Notes under the pieces: generated by a model
What the model was told of the DNA's origin: nothing
The model's input: the letters and a program-made list of their open reading frames with translations, nothing else
The model's database searches: none
Translations under genes and position numbers: made by a program
In this document: piece after piece, positions 25,885-35,347 of the stretch
How positions within the stretch are numbered: the stretch's first letter is position 1
Layout: each line of letters opens with the position of its first letter
Source of the DNA: Acinetobacter sp. ANC 4805
Lineage (GTDB): Bacteria; Pseudomonadota; Gammaproteobacteria; Pseudomonadales; Moraxellaceae
DNA: 64,000 nucleotides
Direction: 5' to 3'
Assembly (NCBI RefSeq): GCF_022549495.1
Contig: NZ_JAKZGD010000008.1
Location: 98,556 to 162,555, forward strand

Positions 25885-28110
25885 ATGTCTTTTATCAAAT
25901 CACGTAAGAAATTAGTATCTTCCGCAATTGCATCTTCACTATCTGTGATTGCAGTACCAGCCATCGCTCAAGATCAGCCAGTACAACTCCCAACAATTCA
26001 TACACAAGCACAACAAGAACAAGGTTTAAAAGTAGACCAATCATCAAATAGTAAATTTGTTGTTCCTCTTTTAGATACTCCAAAATCAGTTTCAGTTATT
26101 TCAAAACAATTGATTGCGGATACCCAAGTAACGACTTTAAGCGATGCACTTCGTACAGTTCCAGGGATTACTTTAGGTGCTGGTGAAGGTGGTAACCCAA
26201 ATGGTGACCGTCCATTTATTCGTGGCTATAACTCAGAAAGTTCAATGTATGTAGACGGTGTCCGCAACGCAACTTCTCAAAACCGCGAAATGTTTGCTGT
26301 TGAACAAGTTGAAGTCACCAAAGGTTCTGCTTCCTCTTTAGGTGGTGCTGGTTCTGTTGGTGGTAGTGTGAATATGATTTCTAAGGTTGCTAAAAAAGGC
26401 GATGCTTTAGAAGGCTCGATCTCAGGGGGTACAGATAATTATGCACGTATCACTTTAGACGGAAATAAAGATTTCGGTAATGGTATCGCAGCACGTGTCG
26501 TTGTGATGGGTCATCAAAACGAAAAAGCAGGTCAACAAGATGGTGCTGAATATAAACGTGCAGGTATTGCACCAAGCATTACCTTTGGTCTAGATGGTGA
26601 TACAAGAGCAACTCTAAGCTATTACTATTTAAAATCCGATGATACGCCTGACTCTGGAGTACCTTATAATTATGATGCTATAAAAAAAGCAACAGTAGGC
26701 AAACCAGTAAATGTTAAACAAGGTATTTATTATGGTTTACATAGTCGCGATTTCCAAAAACAAGAAAATCAAATTGGCACTATTAAAGTAGAACATGATT
26801 TAACAGACAACCTAACGCTAAGTAATACGGCTGTTTTTAACAAATCAACTAATGACTACCTTTGGACTCAACCAGATGATTCTAAAGGTAATGTATTAAA
26901 TGATAAAGTTTGGCGTCGCATTAACTCACGTATTACCGATACTGATATTTTTACTGATCAGCTTTCTTTAACTGGTCTATTTAATACTGGTGCAATCAAG
27001 CATAAATTTAGTACTGGTGCGGAATATAGCGATCAAAAATCAGACAAAGGTAGCTATACAACAAAGTACCCAGGTTATACAGGAACAACAACAGGTGGTT
27101 TTAATAGTGATTGCAAAATCAATGATGCGTGGTGTACATCTTTAACAAACCCTAACTCAAAAGATGAATGGTTAGGTTCTATTATTGCAAACCGTAATAC
27201 AACAACGACCACAACTAAAGTTACATCTATCTACTTATTAGATAATATTGAATTTAGCCCACAATGGTTACTTGACTTGGGCGCACGTTGGGATAAGTTC
27301 GATACCAAACAAGTAACTAATGCAACTGGTGCGAAGATTGAAAACAAGAAAGACTTTTTTACATATCAAGCTGGTATCACTTTTAAACCTGTTGAAAATG
27401 GTTCTATTTATACAAGCTATGCAACATCAGCTAACCCTGTAGGTGTTGATGGTGGTGATGGTTCTGAAGCTATTGGCCAAGCATATATGGATTTGAAGCC
27501 TGAAGAAGCACGTACCATTGAATTAGGAACGAAATGGGATCTTCTCAGTGATCGTTTAAACCTGACAGCTGCAATATTCCGTACCGAAAAGCAAAATACA
27601 CGTATTCAACTTGATGCTGGTACTTATACGAATGGTGGTGAAAGTAAAGTTGATGGTATTGAACTTACCGCAACTGGTAAAATCACTGACAAATGGGACA
27701 TTACTGCTGGATATTCTTATTTAGACAGTGAAATGACCAATCCAGGCCCATCATGCACCCGTACTGGTGTATGTACTTATCCAAACCCAGCTCAAGGCAA
27801 ACAATTACCAAACGTTCCAAAAAATAGCGCTACGCTGTGGACAACTTATAAAGTATCACCTCAACTAAGCCTAGGTGCTGGTGCATTAGGTATGGATAAA
27901 GTTTATGGTGATACAGCAAATACTAAATATGTGTCTGGTTATGTGCGCTATGATGCAATGGCACGTTATAACGTAAACAAGAATGTTGATTTACAGTTAA
28001 ATGTAAATAATTTATCTGATAAACGTTATTTCACTAAAGCTTATCAATCACACTATGCAACTGAAGCAGAAGGACGTAGTGCAGTATTATCAATTAACTT
28101 CAAATACTAA
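25885..28110 (+). CDS. TonB-dependent siderophore receptor (Fiu/PiuA-like)
   Basis: A 741-aa outer-membrane receptor. The signal peptide ends near AIAQDQP (about residue 28). A plug domain follows: LDTPKSVSVISKQLI, DALRTVPGITLGAGEGGNPNGDRPFIRGY, then VEVTKGSASSLGGAGSVGGSVN. The rest is the 22-strand barrel, ending in aromatic Tyr with LSINFKY. The plug and length resemble the catecholate receptors Fiu and PiuA, which import iron siderophores. The exact ligand cannot be told. A Fur-like site lies upstream and two hairpins lie downstream. It is a single gene. Confidence 0.92.
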   Translation: MSFIKSRKKLVSSAIASSLSVIAVPAIAQDQPVQLPTIHTQAQQEQGLKVDQSSNSKFVVPLLDTPKSVSVISKQLIADTQVTTLSDALRTVPGITLGAGEGGNPNGDRPFIRGYNSESSMYVDGVRNATSQNREMFAVEQVEVTKGSASSLGGAGSVGGSVNMISKVAKKGDALEGSISGGTDNYARITLDGNKDFGNGIAARVVVMGHQNEKAGQQDGAEYKRAGIAPSITFGLDGDTRATLSYYYLKSDDTPDSGVPYNYDAIKKATVGKPVNVKQGIYYGLHSRDFQKQENQIGTIKVEHDLTDNLTLSNTAVFNKSTNDYLWTQPDDSKGNVLNDKVWRRINSRITDTDIFTDQLSLTGLFNTGAIKHKFSTGAEYSDQKSDKGSYTTKYPGYTGTTTGGFNSDCKINDAWCTSLTNPNSKDEWLGSIIANRNTTTTTTKVTSIYLLDNIEFSPQWLLDLGARWDKFDTKQVTNATGAKIENKKDFFTYQAGITFKPVENGSIYTSYATSANPVGVDGGDGSEAIGQAYMDLKPEEARTIELGTKWDLLSDRLNLTAAIFRTEKQNTRIQLDAGTYTNGGESKVDGIELTATGKITDKWDITAGYSYLDSEMTNPGPSCTRTGVCTYPNPAQGKQLPNVPKNSATLWTTYKVSPQLSLGAGALGMDKVYGDTANTKYVSGYVRYDAMARYNVNKNVDLQLNVNNLSDKRYFTKAYQSHYATEAEGRSAVLSINFKY

Positions 28111-28121
28111 GACCTAAAAAG

Positions 28122-28178
28122 TCCATCGTTAAACGATGGATTTTAATGAAAAAAATAGCCTCATGATGAGGCTATTTT
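28122..28178 (+). terminator. Double hairpin terminator
   Basis: The first hairpin has 9-bp arms TCCATCGTT/AACGATGGA (28122-28140). The second is AAAAATAGCCTCA/TGAGGCTATTTTT (28151-28178) followed by more T. The second works on both strands and also lies downstream of arsH. Confidence 0.85.
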
Positions 28179-28204
28179 TTTCTGACTTAAAGTATAACTA
28201 GACA

Positions 28205-28912
28205 TTATAAATTGCGTTGATTGACACGCTTCGATAACGCTTCAGCCGATTCTTTACGTTCAGAATAACGGTCGGTGAAATACTGACTCTGCCCTCGCGT
28301 CAATAGTGTGAATTTATACAGTTCTTCCATCACATCCACGATACGATCATAGTAAGAAGATGCTTTCATACGACCATCTTCTTCAAATTCTAAAAATGCT
28401 TTTGGAATTGAAGACTGATTCGGGATGGTAATCATGCGCATCCAACGTCCTAAAATACGCATTTGATTGACACTATTAAAAGACTGCGAGCCACCACTGA
28501 CTTGCATCAATGCCAAAGTCTTACCTTGCGTTGCGCGAATCGCACCACCTGCCAGTGGAATCCAATCAATTTGCGATTTGAAGATGGAACTCATCGAACC
28601 ATGACGTTCAGGCGAACACCACACCATGCCCTCTGACCACGCTAACAACTCATGTAATTCTTTGGCTTTTGGGTGTTCCATATCCGCATCTTCTGGTAAG
28701 GGTAAACCTTTAGGGTGAAAGATTTTTACTTCCGCCCCAAAATGCTCCAAGATGCGCCCTGCTTCCATCACGGCTAAACGACTATACGAACGCTCACGGT
28801 TAGAGCCGTACAGCAATAAAATACGTGGTGCATGATTCAAGGCTTGTGCTTGCACTTTTTCTAAAGTGGGTTGATCAAGCAAATTCATATCTACATTTGG
28901 AAGAGTCATCAC
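28205..28912 (-). CDS. arsH: ArsH-type NADPH-dependent FMN reductase
   Basis: A 235-aa flavoprotein of the arsenic operon. The flavodoxin-like FMN site [21 protein letters not shown] lies near residue 33, and [23 protein letters not shown] near 97 is the ArsH signature. ArsH enzymes oxidise trivalent organoarsenicals and reduce other substrates with NADPH. It is the last gene of the ars operon, 3 nt after acr3. Confidence 0.93.
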   Translation of the reverse strand: MMTLPNVDMNLLDQPTLEKVQAQALNHAPRILLLYGSNRERSYSRLAVMEAGRILEHFGAEVKIFHPKGLPLPEDADMEHPKAKELHELLAWSEGMVWCSPERHGSMSSIFKSQIDWIPLAGGAIRATQGKTLALMQVSGGSQSFNSVNQMRILGRWMRMITIPNQSSIPKAFLEFEEDGRMKASSYYDRIVDVMEELYKFTLLTRGQSQYFTDRYSERKESAEALSKRVNQRNL

Positions 28913-28914
28913 AA

Positions 28915-29955
28915 TTACACCGACTTAAAATACTTTTTTCTGAGCCATAAAGACACACTGACCAAAGCAATCAGCACAGGCACTTCAACCAATGGACCAA
29001 TCACTGTGGTAAATGCCACAGGTGAAGCTAAACCAAAGGTTGCAATAGCGACAGCCAATGCCAATTCAAAGTTATTACCTGCGGCAGTAAAAGAGATTGC
29101 GGTGGTTTTAGGGTAATCATTGCCCATCCATTTACTCATAAAAAAGCTGATGAAGAACATCACAATAAAGTAGATGGTCAAGGGAATCGCAATACGAATC
29201 ACATCGAAAGGCAAGCTCACGACATCAGCACCTTTTAGGCTAAACATCGCAACGATCGTAAACAGTAATGCCAACAAACTTAAAGGACTGATCTTCGGCA
29301 AAAAGACATCTTGATACCAAGCGAGACCTTTGGCTTTCACTAGAATCAATCGCGTCATAAAACCAAGAAAAAAAGGAATGCCCAAGTAAACCAGCACCGC
29401 ATGGGTAATGGTCCAAAAATCTACATGAATGACTTGTCCTGCAATACCAAAATAAGGTGGCAAGAAAGTGAGAAATAGCCAAGCATAACTACTAAAGAAT
29501 AAAATCTGGAAAATACTGTTAAATGCAACCAATGCCGCAACATATTGGTTATCACCACAGGCTAAGCCATTCCACACCAAAACCATCGCAATACAGCGTG
29601 CTAAGCCAATCAGAATTAAACCTGTCATGTATTCTGGATAGCTGTGTAGAAAAATAATCGCTAATGCAAACATCAAAACAGGCGCAATAATCCAGTTCTG
29701 AACCAAAGATAAAGTTAAGGTTTTTTTATCTTTAAATACCTGTGGCAACGCCGCATAGTCAACCTTTGCTAAGGGTGGATACATCATCAAAATCAAACCA
29801 ATCGCAATTGGAATATTGACGGAATCCACACTCATTTTGTCTAAAGCAACAGAAGCTTGAGGTAAAAACACACCGATCGCAATTCCCATCCCCATGGCAA
29901 TAAAAATCCATAGGGTTAAGTTACGATCTAAGAATGACAATCTTTGCTGAGCCAT
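28915..29955 (-). CDS. acr3: Acr3 family arsenite efflux permease
   Basis: A membrane protein of about 346 aa with ten hydrophobic helices that expels arsenite using the proton gradient. The Acr3 signature [20 protein letters not shown] contains the conserved Cys. The start is set at ATG 29955 ([12 protein letters not shown]), because a GAGA ribosome binding site precedes it; a longer frame to 29997 would overlap arsC. The gene follows arsC by 7 bp and precedes arsH by 2 bp. Confidence 0.93.
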   Translation of the reverse strand: MAQQRLSFLDRNLTLWIFIAMGMGIAIGVFLPQASVALDKMSVDSVNIPIAIGLILMMYPPLAKVDYAALPQVFKDKKTLTLSLVQNWIIAPVLMFALAIIFLHSYPEYMTGLILIGLARCIAMVLVWNGLACGDNQYVAALVAFNSIFQILFFSSYAWLFLTFLPPYFGIAGQVIHVDFWTITHAVLVYLGIPFFLGFMTRLILVKAKGLAWYQDVFLPKISPLSLLALLFTIVAMFSLKGADVVSLPFDVIRIAIPLTIYFIVMFFISFFMSKWMGNDYPKTTAISFTAAGNNFELALAVAIATFGLASPVAFTTVIGPLVEVPVLIALVSVSLWLRKKYFKSV

Positions 29956-29962
29956 GATGTTC

Positions 29963-30436
29963 TCATTCAATATCTGAGATGTGATTGATTGCAGCAATCA
30001 ATTCAGGACGAGACATACTGGTGGTATCCAATGCAAATAGAGCATCTAAACGGCGGTTGATATGATCTACAGTCACTTGGAATGCTTGTAATTTTTCTGG
30101 TTTAGGTAAATCTAAATGTGAAGGATCAGCCAAGCCCCAATGTGCTTTGATTGCACCACCTAAATAAAGTGGGCAAGCTTCCTGAGCCGCAGAATCACAG
30201 ACCGTAATCACCACATCCGCTTGGTATTGTTCACAATCATCAATGGTTTTACTCCACAAACCATCGGTTGAAAGGCTTAAGTTTTCAAGCGTTTCTATCG
30301 TCAATGGGTGAACCTGTCCAGAAGGCTTACTGCCTGCGCTATATGCTTTCCAATTTTCAGGTGCACGACTGTTAAAAAGTACTTCGGACAAAATGCTGCG
30401 ACAACTATTTCCAGTACATAGGAAAATAAATTTCAT
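29963..30436 (-). CDS. arsC: Arsenate reductase, low-molecular-weight phosphatase type
   Basis: A 157-aa enzyme of the LMW protein tyrosine phosphatase fold. The P-loop is CTGNSCRS (Cys7, Cys12, Arg13), and the general-acid loop lies near WGLADPSH. Such ArsC proteins reduce arsenate to arsenite with thioredoxin, mycothiol or glutathione. It is the second arsenate reductase in this operon and is unrelated in fold to the one at 30822-31256. It follows arsR by 6 bp. Confidence 0.88.
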   Translation of the reverse strand: MKFIFLCTGNSCRSILSEVLFNSRAPENWKAYSAGSKPSGQVHPLTIETLENLSLSTDGLWSKTIDDCEQYQADVVITVCDSAAQEACPLYLGGAIKAHWGLADPSHLDLPKPEKLQAFQVTVDHINRRLDALFALDTTSMSRPELIAAINHISDIE

Positions 30437-30442
30437 GCGGTA

Positions 30443-30769
30443 TTACTCACAATAACTTTTAATTTGGAGAGGCTGGGATTGGTTACTTGCGAAGCTTTGT
30501 TCACGTACCAAGATATTGAGTAGTTCATGACACCAAGCCGGCAATTGTGGATTAATGCTGTAGTAGACCCACTGGCTTTGTCGCCTATCTTGCAATAAAC
30601 CTGATGAACGTAATAAAGCTAAATGTCTAGAAATCTTGGGTTGACTGAGTTGTAACTTCTCAGTCAAATCACAAACGCATAACTCTTTATGCTCGGCAAC
30701 TAAAGTGACGATATTGAGCCGTGTTTCATCTGATAAGCATTTAAAAAAATTAACTCGATCCATCTTCAC
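30443..30769 (-). CDS. arsR: ArsR family arsenite-responsive repressor
   Basis: A 108-aa winged-helix repressor. The metal site ELCVCDL (Cys31, Cys33) matches the ArsR metal box, and the recognition helix is QLSQPKISRHLALLRSSGLL. Arsenite binding releases it from the operator. Two inverted repeats, before this gene and before the first arsC, are candidate binding sites. It is the second gene in the operon. Confidence 0.93.
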   Translation of the reverse strand: MKMDRVNFFKCLSDETRLNIVTLVAEHKELCVCDLTEKLQLSQPKISRHLALLRSSGLLQDRRQSQWVYYSINPQLPAWCHELLNILVREQSFASNQSQPLQIKSYCE

Positions 30770-30782
30770 TTCCCATCTGCTT

Positions 30783-30811
30783 ATTTGAATATGCAGATCA
30801 TCATATATAAA
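30783..30811. promoter_or_regulatory. ArsR operator-like imperfect inverted repeat
   Basis: TTTGAATATG and CATATATAAA are imperfect inverted arms (8 of 10) in the 52-bp gap between the first arsC and arsR. Similar arms occur at 31289-31326. An internal promoter or second ArsR site is possible. Confidence 0.4.
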
Positions 30812-30821
30812 ACCTAAATTT

Positions 30822-31256
30822 TTAATTTACTCTTTTTCCATTTTCATCAATCACCTGCTCACCATCCTCTTTAGTAAAAGCACCCTGCTGTGCCAATGGC
30901 AAAATATCCAAGACAGCTTCGGATGGACGACTCAAGCGAGTTCCTAACGCCGTCACCACAAATGGTCGATTAATCAAAATAGGATGCTCAAGCATAAAAC
31001 TGATTAGTTGCTCATCCGTCCAATCTTCACGATCCAGTTCTAGATCACGATAAGGATCTACATTTTTACGAATCGCTGCTCTAACCGTTAAATTGGCATC
31101 TTGAATCAGTTGAATCAACTCACTACGCGTAGGCGGTGTAATCAAGTATTCAATAACATTTGGCTCAATGCCTGCATTACGAATCAAAGCTAATGTGTTA
31201 CGTGAAGTTCCACATGCTGGATTGTGATAAATCGTCACATCTAATGAAGTTGCCAT
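30822..31256 (-). CDS. arsC: Arsenate reductase, glutaredoxin-dependent ArsC type
   Basis: A 144-aa ArsC of the thioredoxin-fold group. The catalytic motif HNPACGTSRNTLALIR contains Cys15. Downstream motifs RNVDPY, MLEHPILINRPFVVT and GTRLSRPSEAVLDIL match the glutaredoxin-dependent R773-type enzyme. It is the first gene of the ars operon, followed by arsR after 52 bp. Confidence 0.93.
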   Translation of the reverse strand: MATSLDVTIYHNPACGTSRNTLALIRNAGIEPNVIEYLITPPTRSELIQLIQDANLTVRAAIRKNVDPYRDLELDREDWTDEQLISFMLEHPILINRPFVVTALGTRLSRPSEAVLDILPLAQQGAFTKEDGEQVIDENGKRVN

Positions 31257-31288
31257 CGCATTAAAACCTAATTAATTTTTAAAATCTT

Positions 31289-31326
31289 TATATATGAATT
31301 TCCATATATATGCAAATTCATATATA
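31289..31326. promoter_or_regulatory. 13-bp perfect inverted repeat, ars operator candidate
   Basis: TATATATGAATTT (31289-31301) and AAATTCATATATA (31314-31326) are perfect inverted arms 12 bp apart, 33 bp before the first arsC. The position and symmetry fit an ArsR operator over the main promoter. Confidence 0.65.
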
Positions 31327-31518
31327 GTGCACCACAATTAAATCACCTCTCCCTAACGGTCTCTTTTTCCAAAACTTCAAAATTCAATCGTGCAAATTAC
31401 AGAATATTGTCTCAAGTTGATCATTTTGGAATACAAGTTAAGCAAATGAGTCACTGAGCTTAGAGACTTTTTCTTCTAATATGCGGCTACACAGTTGTAA
31501 CCATAGAGTTCTTGCACG

Positions 31519-32667
31519 ATGACTCAATTGCCTAAAGTTAAAGATACCTTTGTTAACGCTAAAACAGCCCAATCAATCTTAAAAACGCGTGCGGGTAAGC
31601 AAGCTGCACAAGTATTTTCAAATGCGGCAGATCGTTTCTTGAGGGGACATCAACTGGCATTGTCAGGAAAGACACCTTTTGAAGTCGTTTATGAACGTGA
31701 AATTATTAGCTTACGGTTTTACAAGGCAGATGTAGAAACAGGTGAAAATAAACACCGTGTACCACTCGTCATTATTCCGCCATTAGCAGCGAATACCTTA
31801 GTGTTCGATTTGTTTCCTGATCGTAGTCTCATTCGTTACTTTCAAAGTCAAGGTTTTGATGTGTATATGATTGACTGGGGCACACCAAGCCGTAAACAAG
31901 CCAAATATAATTTCGGTACATATATCAAAATCTTTATGCCCGACTTTATCAACAAAATTCGTGAACATAGCGGACAACAACAACTATCACTGTATGGCTG
32001 GAGTCTAGGTGGGGCTATCTCACTTTGCTATACCTCATTATTTAAAGATAAAAATATTAAGAATTTAATGATTTTGGCATCACCAATTAACACTCATCAA
32101 TCAGGTTATATCGGCAAGCTTTATCAAAAGTTAAACACACCAGCACAATGGGTGCGGACCAATACTAATTTCCGAATCCGTCAAATTCCAAGCCGCTATT
32201 TCCATATTCACGGTTGGCAAAATACGCTTGGGTTTAAGCTCACAGATCCAGTGGGTAATTTTAAAAATTATTGGCAATTACTGAAAAATTTGAACGATCG
32301 ACAGTTTGTTATTAATCACGCAACATCAAGTTCATTTGTTGACAACATGCTTGCTTACCCTGGTGGCGTGATGCGTGACATTATTCTACGCTTCTGGATT
32401 GATAATGAACTATCGACAGGCATCGTTAAATTTGGGGATCAAACAGCGCATTTGAAAGATATTGAATGCTCAGTACTCGCGATTGGCGGAGATACCGACA
32501 TCATTGTGACTGCTGAAGCCGTACGACCATTGATGGATTTGATTAGTAGCCCCGATAAAACCTTTAAAATCGTATCAGGTGGACACATGGGCTTAGTCTC
32601 TGGTAGCCAAGCTCCACAAGCCGTATGGCCTGTGATTACAGCATGGCTGAGCCAACGCTCAAATTAA
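31519..32667 (+). CDS. PHA-synthase-like alpha/beta hydrolase with Ser nucleophile
   Basis: A 382-aa alpha/beta-hydrolase. The N-terminal region and VPLVIIPPLAANTLVFDLFPDRSLIRY plus GFDVYMIDWGTP are typical of class III/IV PHA synthases (PhaC). The nucleophile elbow is GWSLGG (Ser at about 162), where true PHA synthases have GxCxG with Cys. Candidate Asp in GDTDIIV (about 325) and His in GGHMGLVSGS (about 355) complete the triad. With Ser instead of Cys it may be a depolymerase, lipase or esterase. There is no signal peptide and no phaA/B/P neighbours. Confidence 0.8.
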   Translation: MTQLPKVKDTFVNAKTAQSILKTRAGKQAAQVFSNAADRFLRGHQLALSGKTPFEVVYEREIISLRFYKADVETGENKHRVPLVIIPPLAANTLVFDLFPDRSLIRYFQSQGFDVYMIDWGTPSRKQAKYNFGTYIKIFMPDFINKIREHSGQQQLSLYGWSLGGAISLCYTSLFKDKNIKNLMILASPINTHQSGYIGKLYQKLNTPAQWVRTNTNFRIRQIPSRYFHIHGWQNTLGFKLTDPVGNFKNYWQLLKNLNDRQFVINHATSSSFVDNMLAYPGGVMRDIILRFWIDNELSTGIVKFGDQTAHLKDIECSVLAIGGDTDIIVTAEAVRPLMDLISSPDKTFKIVSGGHMGLVSGSQAPQAVWPVITAWLSQRSN

Positions 32668-32777
32668 TTCACTGTATTTTTCAAACCACAATATTGGCTG
32701 TGACATATCTCGAACTTACGGATATGAACAGCCTTTTATTGAGTAAAGGATGCAAACAAGTACTGCATCAAAATGTA

Positions 32778-34838
32778 TTAAGCAAAGTGATGACGATTTA
32801 AAACCAAACTCTCAACATTGACAGGCATACCTAACAGATAGCCCTGCAATTGATTACAACCCAAATTGGTTAAAATATCAGCTTGTTGTTGTGTTTCTAC
32901 ACCTTCAGCAGTCACAATAAGCTGCAATTTAGCGGCAAGATGAATGATACTTTCCAAAATTGCTTCTTCTTTGGAATTAGGTTGTAAATCAATCAAGAAA
33001 CCACGATCAATTTTAAGTTCATCTATCGGTAGATCTTTTAAATATAAGAAACTTGAATAACCTGTGCCAAAATCATCAATCGCAATACGAATCCCCAACT
33101 TACGCAAACGTTCTAAAGTACGAATACTTGAATCGATATGATGCATTGCGGTTGATTCTGTGATTTCTAAAATAAGATTATGCGGTTGAATTTGATATTG
33201 TTTTAATAATTGTTCTAACACACTAAATAACTTTTTATTTTCAAATTGTAGTGCAGATAAGTTGACAGCAATTGGATAAAAAGGACTATTACTTCGTTCC
33301 CATTTCTGGATTTGCTGACAGGCTTGCTCCAATGCCCAATATCCCATTGGAATAATTAACCCTGTTTTTTCAGCACCTTCAATAAACATTTGAGGGGTTA
33401 ATAAGCCTAGCGTTGGATGTTTCCAACGAATCAAGGCTTCCACGCCACAGACTTGATAACTTGAAGTAAACTTAGGTTGATAGAACAACACAAATTGCTG
33501 CTCATCTACCGCTTTATATAAATCATTAATCAGTTTGGATTGACTACGGACATCTTGCTGATCTGTAACAGAATGGAAAACCGTAAACGTATTTCGCCCC
33601 TGTTCTTTAGATGCCAGCATTGCCACATCTGCATTAATCAATAAATCCTGTACATTGCTTCCATGCTCAGGATACATCGCAATTCCCAAACTCGCGGATA
33701 TATTAATTTCCTTGGTTGCGATCAGATACGTTTCCTGAATAAAATGTAGGACTTGTTCCGCAAGGATCATCGCTTCATTAAGATCAGTGTTTTCAGAGAC
33801 CAGTACAAACTCATCACCACCAATACGAAATAATTTATGATCTAGGCTTAACTTGTCATGCAAACGATTTGCCATCTGAATTAAGAGCTGATCGCCAACA
33901 TGATGTCCAAAAGCATCATTCACTGATTTAAAACGGTCTAAATCGACATACAAAAATGCGGCTTTTTCTTCTTTTAAACGGTGGTGACTAAATATCACTT
34001 CGGCATAGTCAGTTAAATACAAACGATTCGGCAACTTCGTCAAAGAATCATGCAATGACTGCGTTGCTAACTCTTTATTTATCCTCACCAATTGTTGATT
34101 TCGTTCTTCTAATCGTGCTTCTAACACGGCAACTGCAAAGCCTGATACAAAAACTAAACTAGTAATAAAAATAATGGTAAATAACAAAATGGCTTGTTCT
34201 GTTTGTGCCGAACCAAGTGCTTCTGCAACACCAGCATCAAAATAAGTCGCCGCCATGCCTGTATAGTGCATACCAACAATACTAAAAGCCATTAATACCG
34301 CAACAACTGCTTTTAAGGTCTTTTTATACTTCACTGCCGTTTTGTACTTGAAAACGAATAGGCAACTCAAACCTGAGCCACTGACTGCAATTAATACCGA
34401 ACAAATCACTAATACTGGGTCATAACGCAATTCATGCTGTTCAATTGAGAGAGCCAGCATCCCTGTATAATGCATCCCCGAAATACCTAAACCAAGGAAC
34501 AATGCACCTAGTATTAAACGTGGCAAAGGCAAAGTCGGTCTAGTGGTTAGCCAAACTGCAAAAATAGAGGCTGTTGCGCCTATCAAATATGAAAGCACAG
34601 TCAAACTAATATCAAAATGATAGCCTTGGGGCAAATGGCTCGCTAGCATTCCAACAAAATGCATTGACCAAATTGCCAAACCTAGGATCAATCCACTCAT
34701 TGCTAAAATGCTTCTTTCAAACTTCTTATAAGCAGTTTTAAAAACGAGCTCTTCCATTGAAACTGCAGCATAGCAAGTCGCTACTGCAACCAAAATGGAA
34801 ACGATGACCCATGTGCTATCGTAATCAACGTGAACCAT
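32778..34838 (-). CDS. MHYT-GGDEF-EAL c-di-GMP turnover protein
   Basis: A 686-aa inner-membrane protein. The N-terminal half is an MHYT sensor with about seven helices and repeated motifs SMHFVGM, SGMHYTGM and VGMHYTGM, proposed to bind copper and sense gases or redox. It is followed by a GGDEF domain (FRIGGDEFVLV, about 330-340) and an EAL domain (VEALIRWKHP, with DDFGTGYSSF later). Both domains keep core motifs, so it may make, break or only sense c-di-GMP. A 29-codon ORF with a strong ribosome binding site precedes it. Confidence 0.93.
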   Translation of the reverse strand: MVHVDYDSTWVIVSILVAVATCYAAVSMEELVFKTAYKKFERSILAMSGLILGLAIWSMHFVGMLASHLPQGYHFDISLTVLSYLIGATASIFAVWLTTRPTLPLPRLILGALFLGLGISGMHYTGMLALSIEQHELRYDPVLVICSVLIAVSGSGLSCLFVFKYKTAVKYKKTLKAVVAVLMAFSIVGMHYTGMAATYFDAGVAEALGSAQTEQAILLFTIIFITSLVFVSGFAVAVLEARLEERNQQLVRINKELATQSLHDSLTKLPNRLYLTDYAEVIFSHHRLKEEKAAFLYVDLDRFKSVNDAFGHHVGDQLLIQMANRLHDKLSLDHKLFRIGGDEFVLVSENTDLNEAMILAEQVLHFIQETYLIATKEINISASLGIAMYPEHGSNVQDLLINADVAMLASKEQGRNTFTVFHSVTDQQDVRSQSKLINDLYKAVDEQQFVLFYQPKFTSSYQVCGVEALIRWKHPTLGLLTPQMFIEGAEKTGLIIPMGYWALEQACQQIQKWERSNSPFYPIAVNLSALQFENKKLFSVLEQLLKQYQIQPHNLILEITESTAMHHIDSSIRTLERLRKLGIRIAIDDFGTGYSSFLYLKDLPIDELKIDRGFLIDLQPNSKEEAILESIIHLAAKLQLIVTAEGVETQQQADILTNLGCNQLQGYLLGMPVNVESLVLNRHHFA

Positions 34839-34853
34839 AAAGGACTTCCATGA

Positions 34854-34943
34854 TTATTCAGTACTTTTTTTTATTTGTTGAGCGAATTGCTCGGAACTAG
34901 AACGATCCTTAACACTCAAAAAAGATACAAATTGTGTATTCAT
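34854..34943 (-). CDS. Possible 29-aa leader ORF upstream of the MHYT gene
   Basis: ATG 34943 is preceded by AAGGAGAG with 3 nt between, an excellent ribosome binding site. The frame encodes 29 residues (MNTQFVSFLSVKDRSSSEQF, then AQQIKKSTE) and stops 15 bp before the MHYT-GGDEF-EAL start. The downstream gene has no equally strong ribosome binding site, so the small ORF may be a coupling or leader peptide. It is short, and codon use alone cannot prove it. Confidence 0.45.
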   Translation of the reverse strand: MNTQFVSFLSVKDRSSSEQFAQQIKKSTE

Positions 34944-35347
34944 AAACTCTCCTTAACAATAACATCATCTAGCATAAGGTCAAGTCTTTTTCATTTTATA
35001 AATCAATAGAATAAAAACATGTAATCATTTCAAACCAATGAAAAGGTTTGTTTTTTTATTGCATCTTTTTATCAAAAGACTGACTTACTTTTGCGAGATA
35101 TTTTTAGTATATAAATGGATATTTTTTTGTTTGTTTTAAATCGGGCTGCAGCCTAAAAATAAGCAGCAGTTTTGTTGTTTTTGTCATGTATTAAGTACGA
35201 TATAAAGTACTTGGCTTATAAATATCTTATGCCTTTTTAATGTCAGTATTGTTATAACTCTGTTATCAACAGATCATCAAAGCTGCCATGATTTAATAAA
35301 AATACCTTTTCTTATCATAATGATAGAATATATTCACAAACTAAATT
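34944..35347. other. AT-rich intergenic region
   Basis: 404 bp between divergent genes. Nothing gene-like is visible beyond the expected promoters; it contains several A/T runs. Confidence 0.5.
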
